Notes: generated by a model from the sequence alone, not told the origin. A stretch of 58,844 bases of DNA from Streptomyces triticagri (GCF_003429565.1 NZ_QUAK01000236.1:1-58844), one strand, 5' to 3'. Shown: positions 16,503 through 25,517, counted from the first letter of the stretch. Numbers and translations are program-made.

Positions 16503-18551
16503 GTGACACACGTACCCCCACAGCCGTACGGACGACTCGACCCGGGGCCCCTGCAGCCCACCGGCGGCCACATGGTCGTCTGCGGGGACGACGCCCTCGC
16601 CCAGCGGCTCGCCGCCGAACTGCGCGACGTCTACCGGGAGCGCGTCACCCTCGTCGTGCCGCCCGCGGAGCGCCGCCCGCCCATGCCGCTCACCGGCCGG
16701 GCCCGGGCGACCGCGCTGCTCGGGCGGATGTCGGCCGCGATGGGCCGCGGCGGGGCGAACGGCGACGATGCGCCCGAACGGCTCATCGAGGCACCGGAGT
16801 TGACCGACGAGGTGCTGCTCGACGCCGGAGTGGAGCACGCCGCCGCGCTCGCCCTCGTCCATGACGACGACGAGGCGAACATCCGGGCCGCGCTCTCCGC
16901 CCGCCGCCTCAACCCCCGCCTCGCGCTGGTGATCCGGCTCTACAACCGCAAGCTCGGCCAGTACCTGAAGGACCTCCTGGACCAGGCCGCCGTCCTCGCC
17001 GTACCGGACGGCGGAGGTGACGCGGACGGTCCGGACGGCCCGCGCCCGGACCCGCAAGGCCCTCCGCCCGCAGAGTCCGCCACCACGGTCCTCTCCGACG
17101 CCGACACCGCCGCACCCGCACTCGCCGCCACCGCCGTGGCCGGCACCAGCAAGGTCGTCCAGGCCGACGGACTGCTGCTTCGCGCCGCGGAGCGGCCGCC
17201 GCCGCGGCCGGGCACCGTCCCCGACCCCGGCCTGTGCACCCTCGCCCTGCTGTCGTCGACGAGCAACGATCCGCAGGGTTCGGAGGGCTCCGACGACAGC
17301 CGGGACGCACCCCAACTCCTGCCCGACGACGCGACGGTGGCAGCCGCGACGGACCGCGGCACCGTCGTCCTCGACGCCGTCACGCACGCCGGCCCCGCAC
17401 TGCCCCCGGGCCGCCGGCGCGCCCGGCGCGGGGCGACGCTCTCGCAGCTGTTCTCACTGCGCCTGCGCTGGTCGCTGCTCGGCCTGATCGTCTCGGTCCT
17501 GGTGCTCGCGATGGCCTCGTCCTGGCTCACCGACGACCACCCGCTGCACGCCATCTATCTGGCCTTCCTGGACCTGTTCTCCATCAACGAGCCCGCCACC
17601 GAAGGCCCGTTGAGCCGCCAGATCCTCCAACTCCTCTCCGGATTCGTCGGGTTGTTGCTGCTGCCCGTGCTGCTCGCCGCGGTCCTCGAAGCGCTGGGCG
17701 CGTTCCGCTCGGCGTCGTCCCTGCACCGGCCGCCGCGCGGTCTGGCGGGGCATGTCGTCCTGCTCGGACTCGGCAAGATCGGCACCCGGGTGCTCGCCAA
17801 TCTGCGCGAACTCGACATCCCCGTGGTGTGCGTGGAGGAGGACCCGGAGGCGCGCGGCATCGCACTGGCCCGCCGGCTGCGCGTCCCGGTGGTGCTCGGC
17901 GACGTCACCCAGGACGACGTCCTGGAGGCGGCCAAGGTGCACCGCGCACACGCCCTGCTCGCCCTGACCAGCATCGACACCACGAACCTCGAATCCGTCC
18001 TGTACGCCCGCACCCTCAAGCCGCGCCTGCGGGTCGCTTTGCGGCTGTACGACGACGAGTTCGCCACCGCCGTGTACCGCACCCTGCGCGCCGCGCACCC
18101 CGATGCGTTCACCCGCAGCCGCAGCGTCACCTCGCTGGCCGCGCCGTCCTTCGCGGCGGCGATGATGGGCCGGCAGATCCTCGGCGCGGTGCCGGTGGAG
18201 CGCCGGGTGCTGCTGTTCGCCGCGGTCGAGGTCGCGGGGCATCCGCTGCTCGAGGGGCACACCGTCGCGGACACCTTCCGGCCCGGCCACTGGCGGGTGA
18301 TCGCCCTGGACTCCCAGCCGGCCGCCGATGGCCTGCCGGACCTGACCGCGGCCCCGTCCCCGTACACCGAGGAACCGCACGAACCGCGGCTGATCTGGGA
18401 CATGCCGCCGGACCGCGTCCTGACCGCCCGGGACCGGGTCGTCGTGGCCGCGACCCGCCGCGGCCTCGCCGAGCTCCTCGGCCGCGGCCGCCACGGTCAC
18501 CAACCGGACAGCGGCCCGCCGCCCCTCTGGCTGCGGGGCGGCGGGCCGTGA
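16503..18551 (+). CDS. Membrane protein with two TrkA-N (RCK) NAD-binding domains, channel-like
   Basis: A 682-residue protein with a first Rossmann TrkA-N domain (about 20-165, GGHMVVCGDDALAQRLAAEL), a Pro/Asp-rich linker, two or three membrane helices (about 320-400) and a second TrkA-N domain (about 415-560; VVLLGLGKIGTRVLANL, a canonical GxGxxG). Paired RCK domains gate K+ channels and transporters. No TVGYG-type selectivity filter is visible between the helices, where the sequence reads LFSINEPATEG, so this is not a normal K+ channel. The start is uncertain; GTG 16503 was chosen because upstream in-frame sequence is non-coding in character. A stem-loop overlaps its stop codon. Confidence 0.78.
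   Translation: MTHVPPQPYGRLDPGPLQPTGGHMVVCGDDALAQRLAAELRDVYRERVTLVVPPAERRPPMPLTGRARATALLGRMSAAMGRGGANGDDAPERLIEAPELTDEVLLDAGVEHAAALALVHDDDEANIRAALSARRLNPRLALVIRLYNRKLGQYLKDLLDQAAVLAVPDGGGDADGPDGPRPDPQGPPPAESATTVLSDADTAAPALAATAVAGTSKVVQADGLLLRAAERPPPRPGTVPDPGLCTLALLSSTSNDPQGSEGSDDSRDAPQLLPDDATVAAATDRGTVVLDAVTHAGPALPPGRRRARRGATLSQLFSLRLRWSLLGLIVSVLVLAMASSWLTDDHPLHAIYLAFLDLFSINEPATEGPLSRQILQLLSGFVGLLLLPVLLAAVLEALGAFRSASSLHRPPRGLAGHVVLLGLGKIGTRVLANLRELDIPVVCVEEDPEARGIALARRLRVPVVLGDVTQDDVLEAAKVHRAHALLALTSIDTTNLESVLYARTLKPRLRVALRLYDDEFATAVYRTLRAAHPDAFTRSRSVTSLAAPSFAAAMMGRQILGAVPVERRVLLFAAVEVAGHPLLEGHTVADTFRPGHWRVIALDSQPAADGLPDLTAAPSPYTEEPHEPRLIWDMPPDRVLTARDRVVVAATRRGLAELLGRGRHGHQPDSGPPPLWLRGGGP
18512..18548. 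terminator. Strong stem-loop at the 3' end of the two-RCK gene
   Basis: 14-bp perfect GC stem, 18512-18525 pairing with 18535-18548, 9-base loop. It lies within the last codons of the gene and between convergent genes, so it may end transcripts from both sides, though there is no T-run. Confidence 0.55.
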
Positions 18552-18596
18552 GTCGGTGGCTCGATCCGGTGAGTCGTCCGGTCCGTCAGACGGTCG

Positions 18597-19172
18597 TCAG
18601 ACGTTGACGCCGAAGTCCTGGGCGATGCCGCGCAGACCGGAGGCGTAACCCTGGCCCACGGCACGGAACTTCCACTCGGCACCGTGCCGGTAGAGCTCGC
18701 CGAAGACCATGGCCGTCTCGGTGGAGGCGTCCTCGGAGAGGTCGTAGCGGGCGATCTCCTGGTTGTTGGCCTGGTTGACGACGCGGATGAACGCGTTGCG
18801 GACCTGGCCGAAGGACTGCTGGCGGGCCTCGGCGTCGTGGATGGACACCGGGAAGGCGATCTTCGCGACCTGGCCGGGCACGGCGGCCAGATTCACCTTG
18901 ATCGACTCGTCGTCGCCCTCGCCCTCACCGGTGAGGTTGTCGCCGGTGTGCTCGACCGAACCGTCGGGGCTGGTGAGCTGGTTGTAGAAGATGAAGTGGC
19001 TGTCGGAGAGGACACGGCCGTCCTCGCCGCAGAGCAGCGCCGACGCGTCGAGGTCGTAGTCGGTGCCGGTCGTGGTGCGGACGTCCCAGCCCAGGCCGAT
19101 CAGGACCGCGGTCAGGCCCGGTGCTTCCTTGCTGAGTGAGACGTTGCCGCCCTTGGCGAGGGAAACCCCCAT
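18597..19172 (-). CDS. TerD-family stress protein
   Basis: A 191-residue full-length TerD protein: MGVSLAKGGNVSLSKEAPGL at the N-terminus, the DLDASALLCGEDGRVLSD acidic segment and the DDESIKVNLAAVP calcium-site motif are all present. TerD proteins are small cytoplasmic beta-sandwich Ca2+-binding proteins linked to tellurite/oxidative stress, membrane-associated complexes and differentiation in streptomycetes. The ATG at 19172 has GGAG 8-12 bases upstream. The upstream region holds a short perfect inverted repeat at 19223-19236 and a GGGTAC hexamer resembling the -10 of SigB-type promoters; a sigma factor gene follows next door. Confidence 0.92.
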   Translation of the reverse strand: MGVSLAKGGNVSLSKEAPGLTAVLIGLGWDVRTTTGTDYDLDASALLCGEDGRVLSDSHFIFYNQLTSPDGSVEHTGDNLTGEGEGDDESIKVNLAAVPGQVAKIAFPVSIHDAEARQQSFGQVRNAFIRVVNQANNQEIARYDLSEDASTETAMVFGELYRHGAEWKFRAVGQGYASGLRGIAQDFGVNV

Positions 19173-19222
19173 GCTGATGTCTCCTTACTGACTCGGTGAC
19201 GCAGTAACTCGTACCCGAAAAA

Positions 19223-19236
19223 CTACAACACTGTAG
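19223..19236. promoter_or_regulatory. Inverted repeat upstream of terD-like gene
   Basis: ctaca-acac-tgtag, a 5+4+5 palindrome, lies 51 bases before the terD start codon. On the minus strand GGGTAC (resembling the SigB -10) follows it at about 19216-19211. Candidate operator or promoter spacer only. Confidence 0.35.
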
Positions 19237-19322
19237 AAATCCACCACCCGGCCCCCACAGCGTCGACGGGTCCCAGTATCCGGCTTCGTACCTGTGGGGG
19301 ACGCCACTTCGGCCACAGCGGT

Positions 19323-20231
19323 TCACTCCCGGACGCGGGTCTGGCGCTCCATGCGTTTGCGCAGGGTGGCGAGGATGCGGGTCAGCAGACGGGAGACATG
19401 CATCTGCGTGACGCCGATCTCCTCGCCGATCTCGCTCTGCGTCATGTCCGCGACGAAGCGCAGCGCGAGGATGCGGCGCTCGCGCTCGGAGAGGGCGGCG
19501 ATCAGCGGCTTGAGCGTGTGCAGGTCCTCGACCAGGGCCAGCTCGGGGTCGTGGTAGCCGATGTGGTCGGCGATCGTGTCGTCGAAGTCAGGGCTCTCGG
19601 CGGGGAAGTCGAGCGAGGTGGCGGTGTACCCGTTCGCGGCGGCGAGGCCCTCGGTGACCTCGGCGGGCTCGAGGTCGAGCCGGTCCGCGAGCTCGGCGGT
19701 GGTGGGCCGGCGCCCGTACCGCTGCTCGAGCTCCGCCGTGGCGCGGGCCAGGTCGATCCGGAGCTCCTGCAGACGCCGCGGTACGTGCACGGCCCAGGTG
19801 GTGTCGCGGAAGAACCGCTTGATCTCGCCGATCACGGTCGGCAGCGCGAAGCTGGTGAACTCCACACCCCGCTGCAGATCGAAGCGGTCGATGGCCTTGA
19901 TGAGCCCGATGGTGCCCACCTGCACGACGTCCTCGTGCGACTCCGGGCGCGGGCGCAGACGGGCGGCCGCATAGTGCACCAGATTGAGATTGAGCTCGAC
20001 CAGGCTGTTGCGTACGTACGCGAACTCCGGTGTGCCTTCCTGGAGTTGGCCGAGACGGGTGAACAGGCTCCGGGACAGCCGCCGCACATCGGCCGTGGCC
20101 GGCTGACCTGCGACGGAGTGGAGGCCGGCATCGGGCAGAGGGCGCCCGCCGGTATGTCGCTCGCTGCCGGATCCGGGTGGTCCTGGTCGCGCGGCCGCGG
20201 CGGTGGAGCTACTGCTGACCCGAGTCACCAT
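19323..20231 (-). CDS. SigB/SigF/SigG-type RNA polymerase sigma factor
   Basis: A 302-residue group 3 sigma factor with all blocks: a ~45-residue variable N-terminus, region 2 (about 70-140; LVHYAAARLRP, DVVQVGTIGLIKAIDRFD, GVEFTSFALPTVIGEIKRFFRD), region 3 (RRPTTAELADRLDL) and region 4 (about 245-300; LSERERRILALRF then TQSEIGEEIGVTQMHVSRLL). This matches the stress/sporulation SigB/F family of streptomycetes, normally held by an anti-sigma factor. None is adjacent, although an ATPase of that fold occurs at 32477. ATG 20231 is preferred over one six codons upstream because GGGAGA precedes it. Confidence 0.92.
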   Translation of the reverse strand: MVTRVSSSSTAAAARPGPPGSGSERHTGGRPLPDAGLHSVAGQPATADVRRLSRSLFTRLGQLQEGTPEFAYVRNSLVELNLNLVHYAAARLRPRPESHEDVVQVGTIGLIKAIDRFDLQRGVEFTSFALPTVIGEIKRFFRDTTWAVHVPRRLQELRIDLARATAELEQRYGRRPTTAELADRLDLEPAEVTEGLAAANGYTATSLDFPAESPDFDDTIADHIGYHDPELALVEDLHTLKPLIAALSERERRILALRFVADMTQSEIGEEIGVTQMHVSRLLTRILATLRKRMERQTRVRE

Positions 20232-20371
20232 CGTCTCTCCCGAGGGCAAGCGCGCCCTCCGGCCGAGAGCACGGCGTGGGCGGCACCTACCCGGGAGATC
20301 CCGTTACATGTCCGTGACTTGGCGACCAGTGCGGGCCGTCACAAGCCTGTGCGCTGCAGGGAGTGCTGAAG

Positions 20372-22168
20372 TCAGCTCTTCGGCGGGACGGGGCGGCAGA
20401 GGAATTCGCCGACCGCGGCACGGAATTGAGCGCCGTCGTCCACCCACGGGTAGTGCCCCGCACCGGCCTGTACGCGATACGTGCCGTGCCGGAACAATCC
20501 CGCGAGCTCGGCCACCGCCTCCGGCGGACTGTTCAGGTCGAACTCCCCGGCCAGCAGCAGCACCGGCACGTCGAGTCGCGCGAGCGCGGCACGCGTACCC
20601 TCCGGATCGAACGCGCCGTCCGCACCGAACCCGGCCACCGCCGCCGGATTGTCCGGCTGCCCCGCCGCGTGATGCGCCTGCGCCGCCCCGTCCCAACTCC
20701 CGTACCCGAAGGGCGCGATGGCGTCCCAGTCGGACCCCGCCCCCGCGGTGATCGCCTCGAGCGCGGCGTACGCGGCCGGATACCACTCCTCGCCCTCCCG
20801 CAGCCGCGCGACGGCCCGCCGCATCTCGCCGCTCACCGCGATGCCCACAGCGCGCAGGCTCGGGCACGCCAGCACGATCCGCCGCACCCGCTCGGGACGG
20901 CCGGCCGCGTACTGCATCACGAGATTGGCCCCGGCGGAGTGACCGAGCAGGTCGACGCGGTCGAGACCCAGGTGCCGGCGGAGCGCTTCGACGTCCTCCA
21001 CGAGCCGGTCGCAGCGGTACGAGCCGGGGTCGTCCGGCACCGCGGAGCGGCCGGTGCCACGCAGGTCGAGGCGGACCACCGATGACGGTCCGCCGCGGCC
21101 GTCCGGGTCTCCGAGGCCCCCGAGATCACCCAGATAGCGCGAATCCATGGGTCCACCGGGCACGCACACGAGCGGCTCCCCGCCCCAGGGGTCCCCGTCC
21201 TCGAGGTCTCCGACGCGGTCGTAGGCGAGCCGCGTACCGTCGAACGCCTGGAACATGGTGGTGGTCATGCGGTGCATGCTTGCACGCCCGGCGGACCCGG
21301 CCGGCCCCCACAGCGAAGCCAGTTCGCCCAGCACCCGGGCCGCCGGCGCCGGATCCACCAGCCACTTCAGGTGGCTGCTGGGGAGGGTGCGGACGTCGTA
21401 GGGGTTGTCGGGAGTGAGCGCGTTCCCCTCGCGGATGAGCCGGTCCTGGAGGGCGGGCGGCATGCTCGTGTCGTACTCGAGCCGGACGAACGTCTTCGGG
21501 ATGCGCCCCCAGGTGTCGGCCTGCGCACGGTCCGCCGAGGTGCCGACGTCCAGATTCTCGTCCGGCTGGAAGGTGTTGAGGAACGTCAGGAACTCGTCGT
21601 CCGTGCCGTCGGCGAGGAAGGCGGCCTTGGCCGCCTCCAGGAACCCCGGGTGGTTGGTGCGGAAGTTGGTGCGCAGCAGGCCGAGCCGGGCCGGATCGCC
21701 GGCGATCGCGGGGGCGAATGCCATGGGGTCGACGTCGGCCATCTCCGGCTCGGCGTAGTAGTCGCCCACGTCGAGGTCCACCGGGGCCCAGGCGCAGACG
21801 TAGACGAGCCGGTCGATCAGGTCCGGGCGGGCGTTGGCCGCGGCCGTCGCGGTGGCGCCGCCGCGGCTGTGCGAGACGAGGATGACCGGGCCGTTCCGCT
21901 TGGCCCGTTCCAGGATCCCGATCAGGTGCGCCGCGTTGTCCGCGAGCGTGACGCCCTTGATCGCGCCCGGCGCGGTGGCCAGACCCTCCGCGTCCTGCGG
22001 CGCCTGATAGGCCCGCGGGTACGTGGCCCCGAAGCCGTGCCCCGGCAGGTCGACGGCCACCGAACGGTGCCCGAGCAGGCCCAGTTCGGCCTGCAGCGGG
22101 GCGAAGGAGAAGGAGTTCGCGAACGCTCCGTGCACGAGGACGAAGGTCGGTTGCGACGACGACGGCAT
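20372..22168 (-). CDS. Double alpha/beta-hydrolase (two complete hydrolases in one frame)
   Basis: The 598-residue frame encodes two whole alpha/beta-hydrolases. Residues 1-295 begin FVLVHGAFANSFSF with nucleophile S101 in SHSRGG and a late His in LPSSHLKWL, like esterase/salicylate-esterase families. Residues 301-598 begin MTTTMFQAFDG, with a PGGPMDS oxyanion motif, nucleophile S411 in GHSAGA, Asp in LAGEFDL and His in GAGHYPW, like proline iminopeptidases. The junction (about 290-301) reads straight through; the second half has its own possible ATG (21268) but no ribosome site and no stop between. Either a natural fusion or loss of a stop codon joined two genes. The start follows AGGGAG. 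Confidence 0.82.
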   Translation of the reverse strand: MPSSSQPTFVLVHGAFANSFSFAPLQAELGLLGHRSVAVDLPGHGFGATYPRAYQAPQDAEGLATAPGAIKGVTLADNAAHLIGILERAKRNGPVILVSHSRGGATATAAANARPDLIDRLVYVCAWAPVDLDVGDYYAEPEMADVDPMAFAPAIAGDPARLGLLRTNFRTNHPGFLEAAKAAFLADGTDDEFLTFLNTFQPDENLDVGTSADRAQADTWGRIPKTFVRLEYDTSMPPALQDRLIREGNALTPDNPYDVRTLPSSHLKWLVDPAPAARVLGELASLWGPAGSAGRASMHRMTTTMFQAFDGTRLAYDRVGDLEDGDPWGGEPLVCVPGGPMDSRYLGDLGGLGDPDGRGGPSSVVRLDLRGTGRSAVPDDPGSYRCDRLVEDVEALRRHLGLDRVDLLGHSAGANLVMQYAAGRPERVRRIVLACPSLRAVGIAVSGEMRRAVARLREGEEWYPAAYAALEAITAGAGSDWDAIAPFGYGSWDGAAQAHHAAGQPDNPAAVAGFGADGAFDPEGTRAALARLDVPVLLLAGEFDLNSPPEAVAELAGLFRHGTYRVQAGAGHYPWVDDGAQFRAAVGEFLCRPVPPKS

Positions 22169-22410
22169 GCTGGATGCTCCCTTTCATGGCCCCGGGCGGG
22201 GGTGGACCTCGGGTCCCGGACGGAGGGCGGCTCGAGGGCGGCCCGGGGAAGCCCTCGTACCCGGGAAGCACGCTACGCACCAGATGATCATTCGCACACC
22301 GGTATGAGTCACTCCGTTTGACCGTTTCCGGAGGTCGTACGGCAGCTCGTACCCGTATCACCATCCGGCGCCGTCTTGTCACCGCCGACGGCCGCCGCTA
22401 CTGTCACCAC

Positions 22411-22615
22411 GCCTTGGTGCACGGGAAACCGGTGAAGAGACCGGTGCGGCCCTCGCCACTGTGATCGGGAAGTCCGGCTCCGGCCGATGCCGGGTCGCCC
22501 ACCGCCGAAGTCCGGCGGGCGGCGGTCCTGCGGAGGCAGCCACTGGGTCCATTCCAGGACCCGGGAAGGCGGAGTCAGGGCGGTGTCACCCGTCAGCCAG
22601 GAGACCGGCCAAGGC
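22411..22615 (+). promoter_or_regulatory. Cobalamin riboswitch controlling cbiMNQO
   Basis: The closing P1 stem is visible: gccttgg (22411-22417) pairs exactly with ccaaggc (22609-22615). Inside are the conserved elements gggaaaccggtgaa (near 22423), gccactgtgatcgggaa (near 22455) and the B12 box cagccaggagaccggcc (22594-22610). It ends 43 bases before the cbiM start, close enough to affect the ribosome site. By analogy adenosylcobalamin binding shuts off the cobalt importer. Confidence 0.93.
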
Positions 22616-22657
22616 GCGTCAACCATCCACGAGGTGCTGGAGAGGGTCTGTTGCGCC

Positions 22658-23389
22658 ATGCACATAGCCGAGGGGTTCCTGCCCCCTGCGCACGCGGTCG
22701 CCTGGGGCGTCGCATCCGCGCCGTTCGTCGTCCACGGAGTCCGCTCGCTCACCCGTGAGGTCCGCGAACACCCCGAGAGCACACTGCTCCTCGGCGCGTC
22801 CGGGGCCTTCGCCTTCGTACTGTCCGCGCTCAAGATCCCGTCCGTGACCGGGAGTTGCTCCCATCCCACCGGTACAGGGCTCGGGGCGATCCTGTTCCGG
22901 CCGCCGGTGATGGCGGTGCTCGGCACCATCACCCTGCTCTTCCAGGCACTGCTGCTCGCGCACGGCGGACTGACCACACTCGGCGCCAACGTCTTCTCGA
23001 TGGCGATCGTCGGCCCCTGGGCCGGCTACGGCATCTACCGGCTGCTGCGGCGGTACGACGTGTCGCTGATGGTCGCCGTGTTCTTCGCCGCGTTCGTCGC
23101 GGACCTGTCGACGTACTGCGTGACGAGCGTGCAGCTGGCACTCGCGTTCCCCGACCCGGGCAGCGGATTCCTCGGCGCGCTCGGCAAGTTCGGCTCGATC
23201 TTCGCCGTCACACAGATCCCGCTCGCGGTGAGCGAGGGCCTGCTCACGGTCCTGGTGATGCGGCTGCTCGTGCAGTCCAGCAAGGGCGAACTGACGCGCC
23301 TCGGCGTCTTTCTGACGGGCCGGAAGACAGCCGCCGCGGCGCAGACGCCGTCGGCCCGCACCGACGCCGAAGAGGAGGCGAACCGATGA
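22658..23389 (+). CDS. cbiM: Cobalt ECF transporter S component CbiM
   Basis: A 243-residue membrane protein starting MHIAEGFLPP, the hallmark CbiM N-terminus in which the free amine and His2 help bind Co2+. Further family blocks are KIPSVTGSCSHPTGTGLGA and six or more hydrophobic helices. It captures Co2+ and with CbiN, CbiQ and CbiO forms the energy-coupling-factor cobalt importer supplying vitamin B12 synthesis. The ATG at 22658 has GGAGAGGG upstream and is fixed by the invariant N-terminus. A cobalamin riboswitch directly precedes it. Its stop overlaps the cbiN start (ATGA). Confidence 0.96.
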   Translation: MHIAEGFLPPAHAVAWGVASAPFVVHGVRSLTREVREHPESTLLLGASGAFAFVLSALKIPSVTGSCSHPTGTGLGAILFRPPVMAVLGTITLLFQALLLAHGGLTTLGANVFSMAIVGPWAGYGIYRLLRRYDVSLMVAVFFAAFVADLSTYCVTSVQLALAFPDPGSGFLGALGKFGSIFAVTQIPLAVSEGLLTVLVMRLLVQSSKGELTRLGVFLTGRKTAAAAQTPSARTDAEEEANR

Positions 23390-23814
23390 AGCGCCATGCG
23401 AAGGTCAACGCCCTGCTCCTGCTCGCCGTGGCCGCCCTCGCCGTGATCCCGCTGCTCTTCGGCCTCGGCGACCACAAGGAGGAGCCGTTCGCCGGCGCCG
23501 ACGCCGAGGCGGAGACGGCGATCACGGAGCTCGAACCCGACTACGAACCGTGGTTCTCACCGCTCTACGAACCGCCGTCCGGCGAGATCGAATCGGCCCT
23601 GTTCGCCCTCCAGGCGGCCCTGGGCGCGGGCGTACTCGCGTACTACTTCGGGCTGCGAAAGGGACGCCGGCAAGGGGAGGCGCGGACCGCGGCGAGGGCC
23701 GCCGATGGCTCCGTGGCGGATTCCGCGGGCTCGGTGGACGGCGAAGGGACGGCGAGCGACGGGGTCGCGGGACGCTCCGAGGGGCCCGCGGCGTCCGACG
23801 CGTCGCAGGCCTGA
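23386..23814 (+). CDS. cbiN: Cobalt transporter accessory component CbiN
   Basis: A 142-residue protein with two membrane helices (about 8-26 and 64-82) flanking an acidic extracytoplasmic loop that includes the family block ELEPDYEPWFSPLYEPPSGEIES. CbiN loads Co2+ into CbiM. It starts at ATG 23386, overlapping the cbiM stop by four bases. The last ~50 residues are a hydrophilic Ser/Ala/Gly/Asp-rich tail absent from short enterobacterial CbiN (about 93 residues) and probably disordered. Confidence 0.94.
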   Translation: MKRHAKVNALLLLAVAALAVIPLLFGLGDHKEEPFAGADAEAETAITELEPDYEPWFSPLYEPPSGEIESALFALQAALGAGVLAYYFGLRKGRRQGEARTAARAADGSVADSAGSVDGEGTASDGVAGRSEGPAASDASQA

Positions 23815-23841
23815 CGCCGCCCGCGCGCGGCCCCGCACGCC

Positions 23842-24603
23842 ATGCTCCCCATCGACGAGGCGGCGCACAGCAGCCGCTGGCGCCGCCGCCACCCCGTGGA
23901 CAAGGCCGTACTCGGACTCGGCCTCACCGTCCTGGCCATCTCCCTGCCCCCGTGGCCGGGCGCCGCTCTCGTCCTCGTCACGGCCCTGACCACCCTGCTC
24001 GGCCCGGCCGCCGTACCGCCCCGCCGACTCTGGCGCGCCTACCGCGTACCCCTCGGCTTCTGCGCGACCGGCGCCCTGCCGCTCCTGGTCCAGGTCGGCG
24101 GCCCGGGCGGCTTCTTCGGCCTGGCCGAACACGGCCCGCAGCACGCCGCAGCGCTCCTCCTGCGCACCTCCGCCGCATCGCTCGGCGTGCTGCTCTTCGC
24201 GTTCACCACCCCGATGTCCGACCTGCTGCCCCGCCTGGTCAGGGCCGGGGTGCCGGCGCCCGTCGTGGACGTCGCCCTGGTCACCTACCGGATGAGCTTC
24301 CTGCTCCTGGACTCCGTACGGCACATCCGCGCGGCGCAGGCCGCACGGCTCGGGCACACCACGCGGGCGGCGACATGGCGTTCGCTCGCCGGACTCGGCG
24401 CGACCGCGTTCGTCCGCGCCTTCGACCGCGCGTCCCGCCTGCACCAGGGCCTCGCCGGCCGCGGCTACGACGGCACCCTGCGCGTCCTGGTCCCCGAGAC
24501 CCGCATCTCACCCCGCTTCGTGACCACGTCCCTCGCACTCCTCGCGGCGCTCGTCACGCTCACTCTCCTCCTGCCGTACGTACTGGAAAGGCTGCTGCCG
24601 TGA
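23842..24603 (+). CDS. cbiQ: Cobalt ECF transporter T component CbiQ
   Basis: A 253-residue transmembrane coupling protein: start MLPIDEAAHSSRWRRRHPVD is typical CbiQ, followed by four to six helices and the T-component Ala-Arg-Gly-type coupling motifs, seen here as AAQAARLG (about 173-180) and AGRGYDG near residue 207, which grip the ATPase. It passes conformational energy from CbiO to CbiM. The ATG at 23842 lies 27 bases after cbiN; its stop overlaps the cbiO start (GTGA at 24600-24603). Confidence 0.93.
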   Translation: MLPIDEAAHSSRWRRRHPVDKAVLGLGLTVLAISLPPWPGAALVLVTALTTLLGPAAVPPRRLWRAYRVPLGFCATGALPLLVQVGGPGGFFGLAEHGPQHAAALLLRTSAASLGVLLFAFTTPMSDLLPRLVRAGVPAPVVDVALVTYRMSFLLLDSVRHIRAAQAARLGHTTRAATWRSLAGLGATAFVRAFDRASRLHQGLAGRGYDGTLRVLVPETRISPRFVTTSLALLAALVTLTLLLPYVLERLLP

Positions 24604-25517
24604 CCGGACCCGGCCACCGCCACAAGCCCGCACCCCCGCCCCTGGTCGCCCTCCGCTCCGCCTCCTTCGCCTACGAGGGCACCCCACCCGTCTTCGAGCA
24701 GCTGGACTTCGCCGTGCACGAGGGCCGGGCCTGCGCCCTGCTCGGCCGCAACGGCAGCGGCAAGACCACCCTGATGCGCCTGCTCAGCGGTGGACTCCGC
24801 CCGACGGAAGGGGAGTTGACGCTCGACGGCGAGGCCGTGCCGTACCACCGCAAGGGCCTGACCCGCCTGCGTACGACCGTCCAACTCGTCGTCCAGGACC
24901 CGGACGACCAGCTCTTCGCCGCCTCCGTGGCCCAGGACGTGTCCTTCGGCCCGCTCAACCTCGGCCTCCCCGACGCCGAGGTCCGCACCCGCGTCACCGA
25001 GGCCCTCGCCGCCCTCGACATCACCCCGCTTGCCGACCGCCCCACCCACCTCCTCTCCTACGGCCAGCGCAAACGCACCGCGATCGCCGGCGCCGTGGCG
25101 ATGCGCCCCCGCGTCCTGATCCTCGACGAACCGACCGCGGGCCTCGACCCCGACGGCCAGGAACGCCTCCTCGCCACCCTCGACGCCCTCCGCGCCACCG
25201 GCACCACCATCCTCATGGCCACCCACGACGTGGACCTGGCCCTGCGCTGGGCCGACGCCGTCGCCCTCCTCACCCCCACCGGCCTGCACACCGGCCCACC
25301 CTGCGAAACCCTCGCCGACCCCGCCCTCCTGCGAGCCGCGGGCCTCCACCTGCCCTGGGGCATCGCGGTCACCCAACTCCTGCGCCGCCAGGGCCTGTTG
25401 CCCTCCGGAGCGGCAGGCCCGCACACCCCGGACGAACTCGCCGCCCTGATCCCGCGCCCGGACACTCCGACGACTCCGACGACTCCGACGACTCCGACGA
25501 CTCCGAGGCGCCGATGA
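24600..25517 (+). CDS. cbiO: Cobalt ECF transporter ATPase CbiO
   Basis: A 305-residue ABC ATPase: Walker A GRNGSGKTT (about 49-57), Q-loop VVQDPDDQLF (the ECF-type DPDDQ form), signature LSYGQRKR, Walker B VLILDEPTAGLD and an H-loop His in MATHDVD. The DPDDQ Q-loop and LSYGQ signature are the CbiO/EcfA variants. It powers cobalt uptake with CbiMNQ. GTG 24600 is chosen because it overlaps the cbiQ stop. The C-terminus ends in a Thr/Pro repeat (TPTTPTTPTTPTTPRRR) encoded by a 9-bp tandem repeat, likely variable between strains. Confidence 0.94.
   Translation: MTGPGHRHKPAPPPLVALRSASFAYEGTPPVFEQLDFAVHEGRACALLGRNGSGKTTLMRLLSGGLRPTEGELTLDGEAVPYHRKGLTRLRTTVQLVVQDPDDQLFAASVAQDVSFGPLNLGLPDAEVRTRVTEALAALDITPLADRPTHLLSYGQRKRTAIAGAVAMRPRVLILDEPTAGLDPDGQERLLATLDALRATGTTILMATHDVDLALRWADAVALLTPTGLHTGPPCETLADPALLRAAGLHLPWGIAVTQLLRRQGLLPSGAAGPHTPDELAALIPRPDTPTTPTTPTTPTTPRRR
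25464..25508. repeat. 9-bp tandem repeat at the cbiO 3' end
   Basis: Unit actccgacg, four perfect copies and a fifth ending gagg, in frame, encoding Thr-Pro-Thr. A slippage-prone coding microsatellite. Confidence 0.9.
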
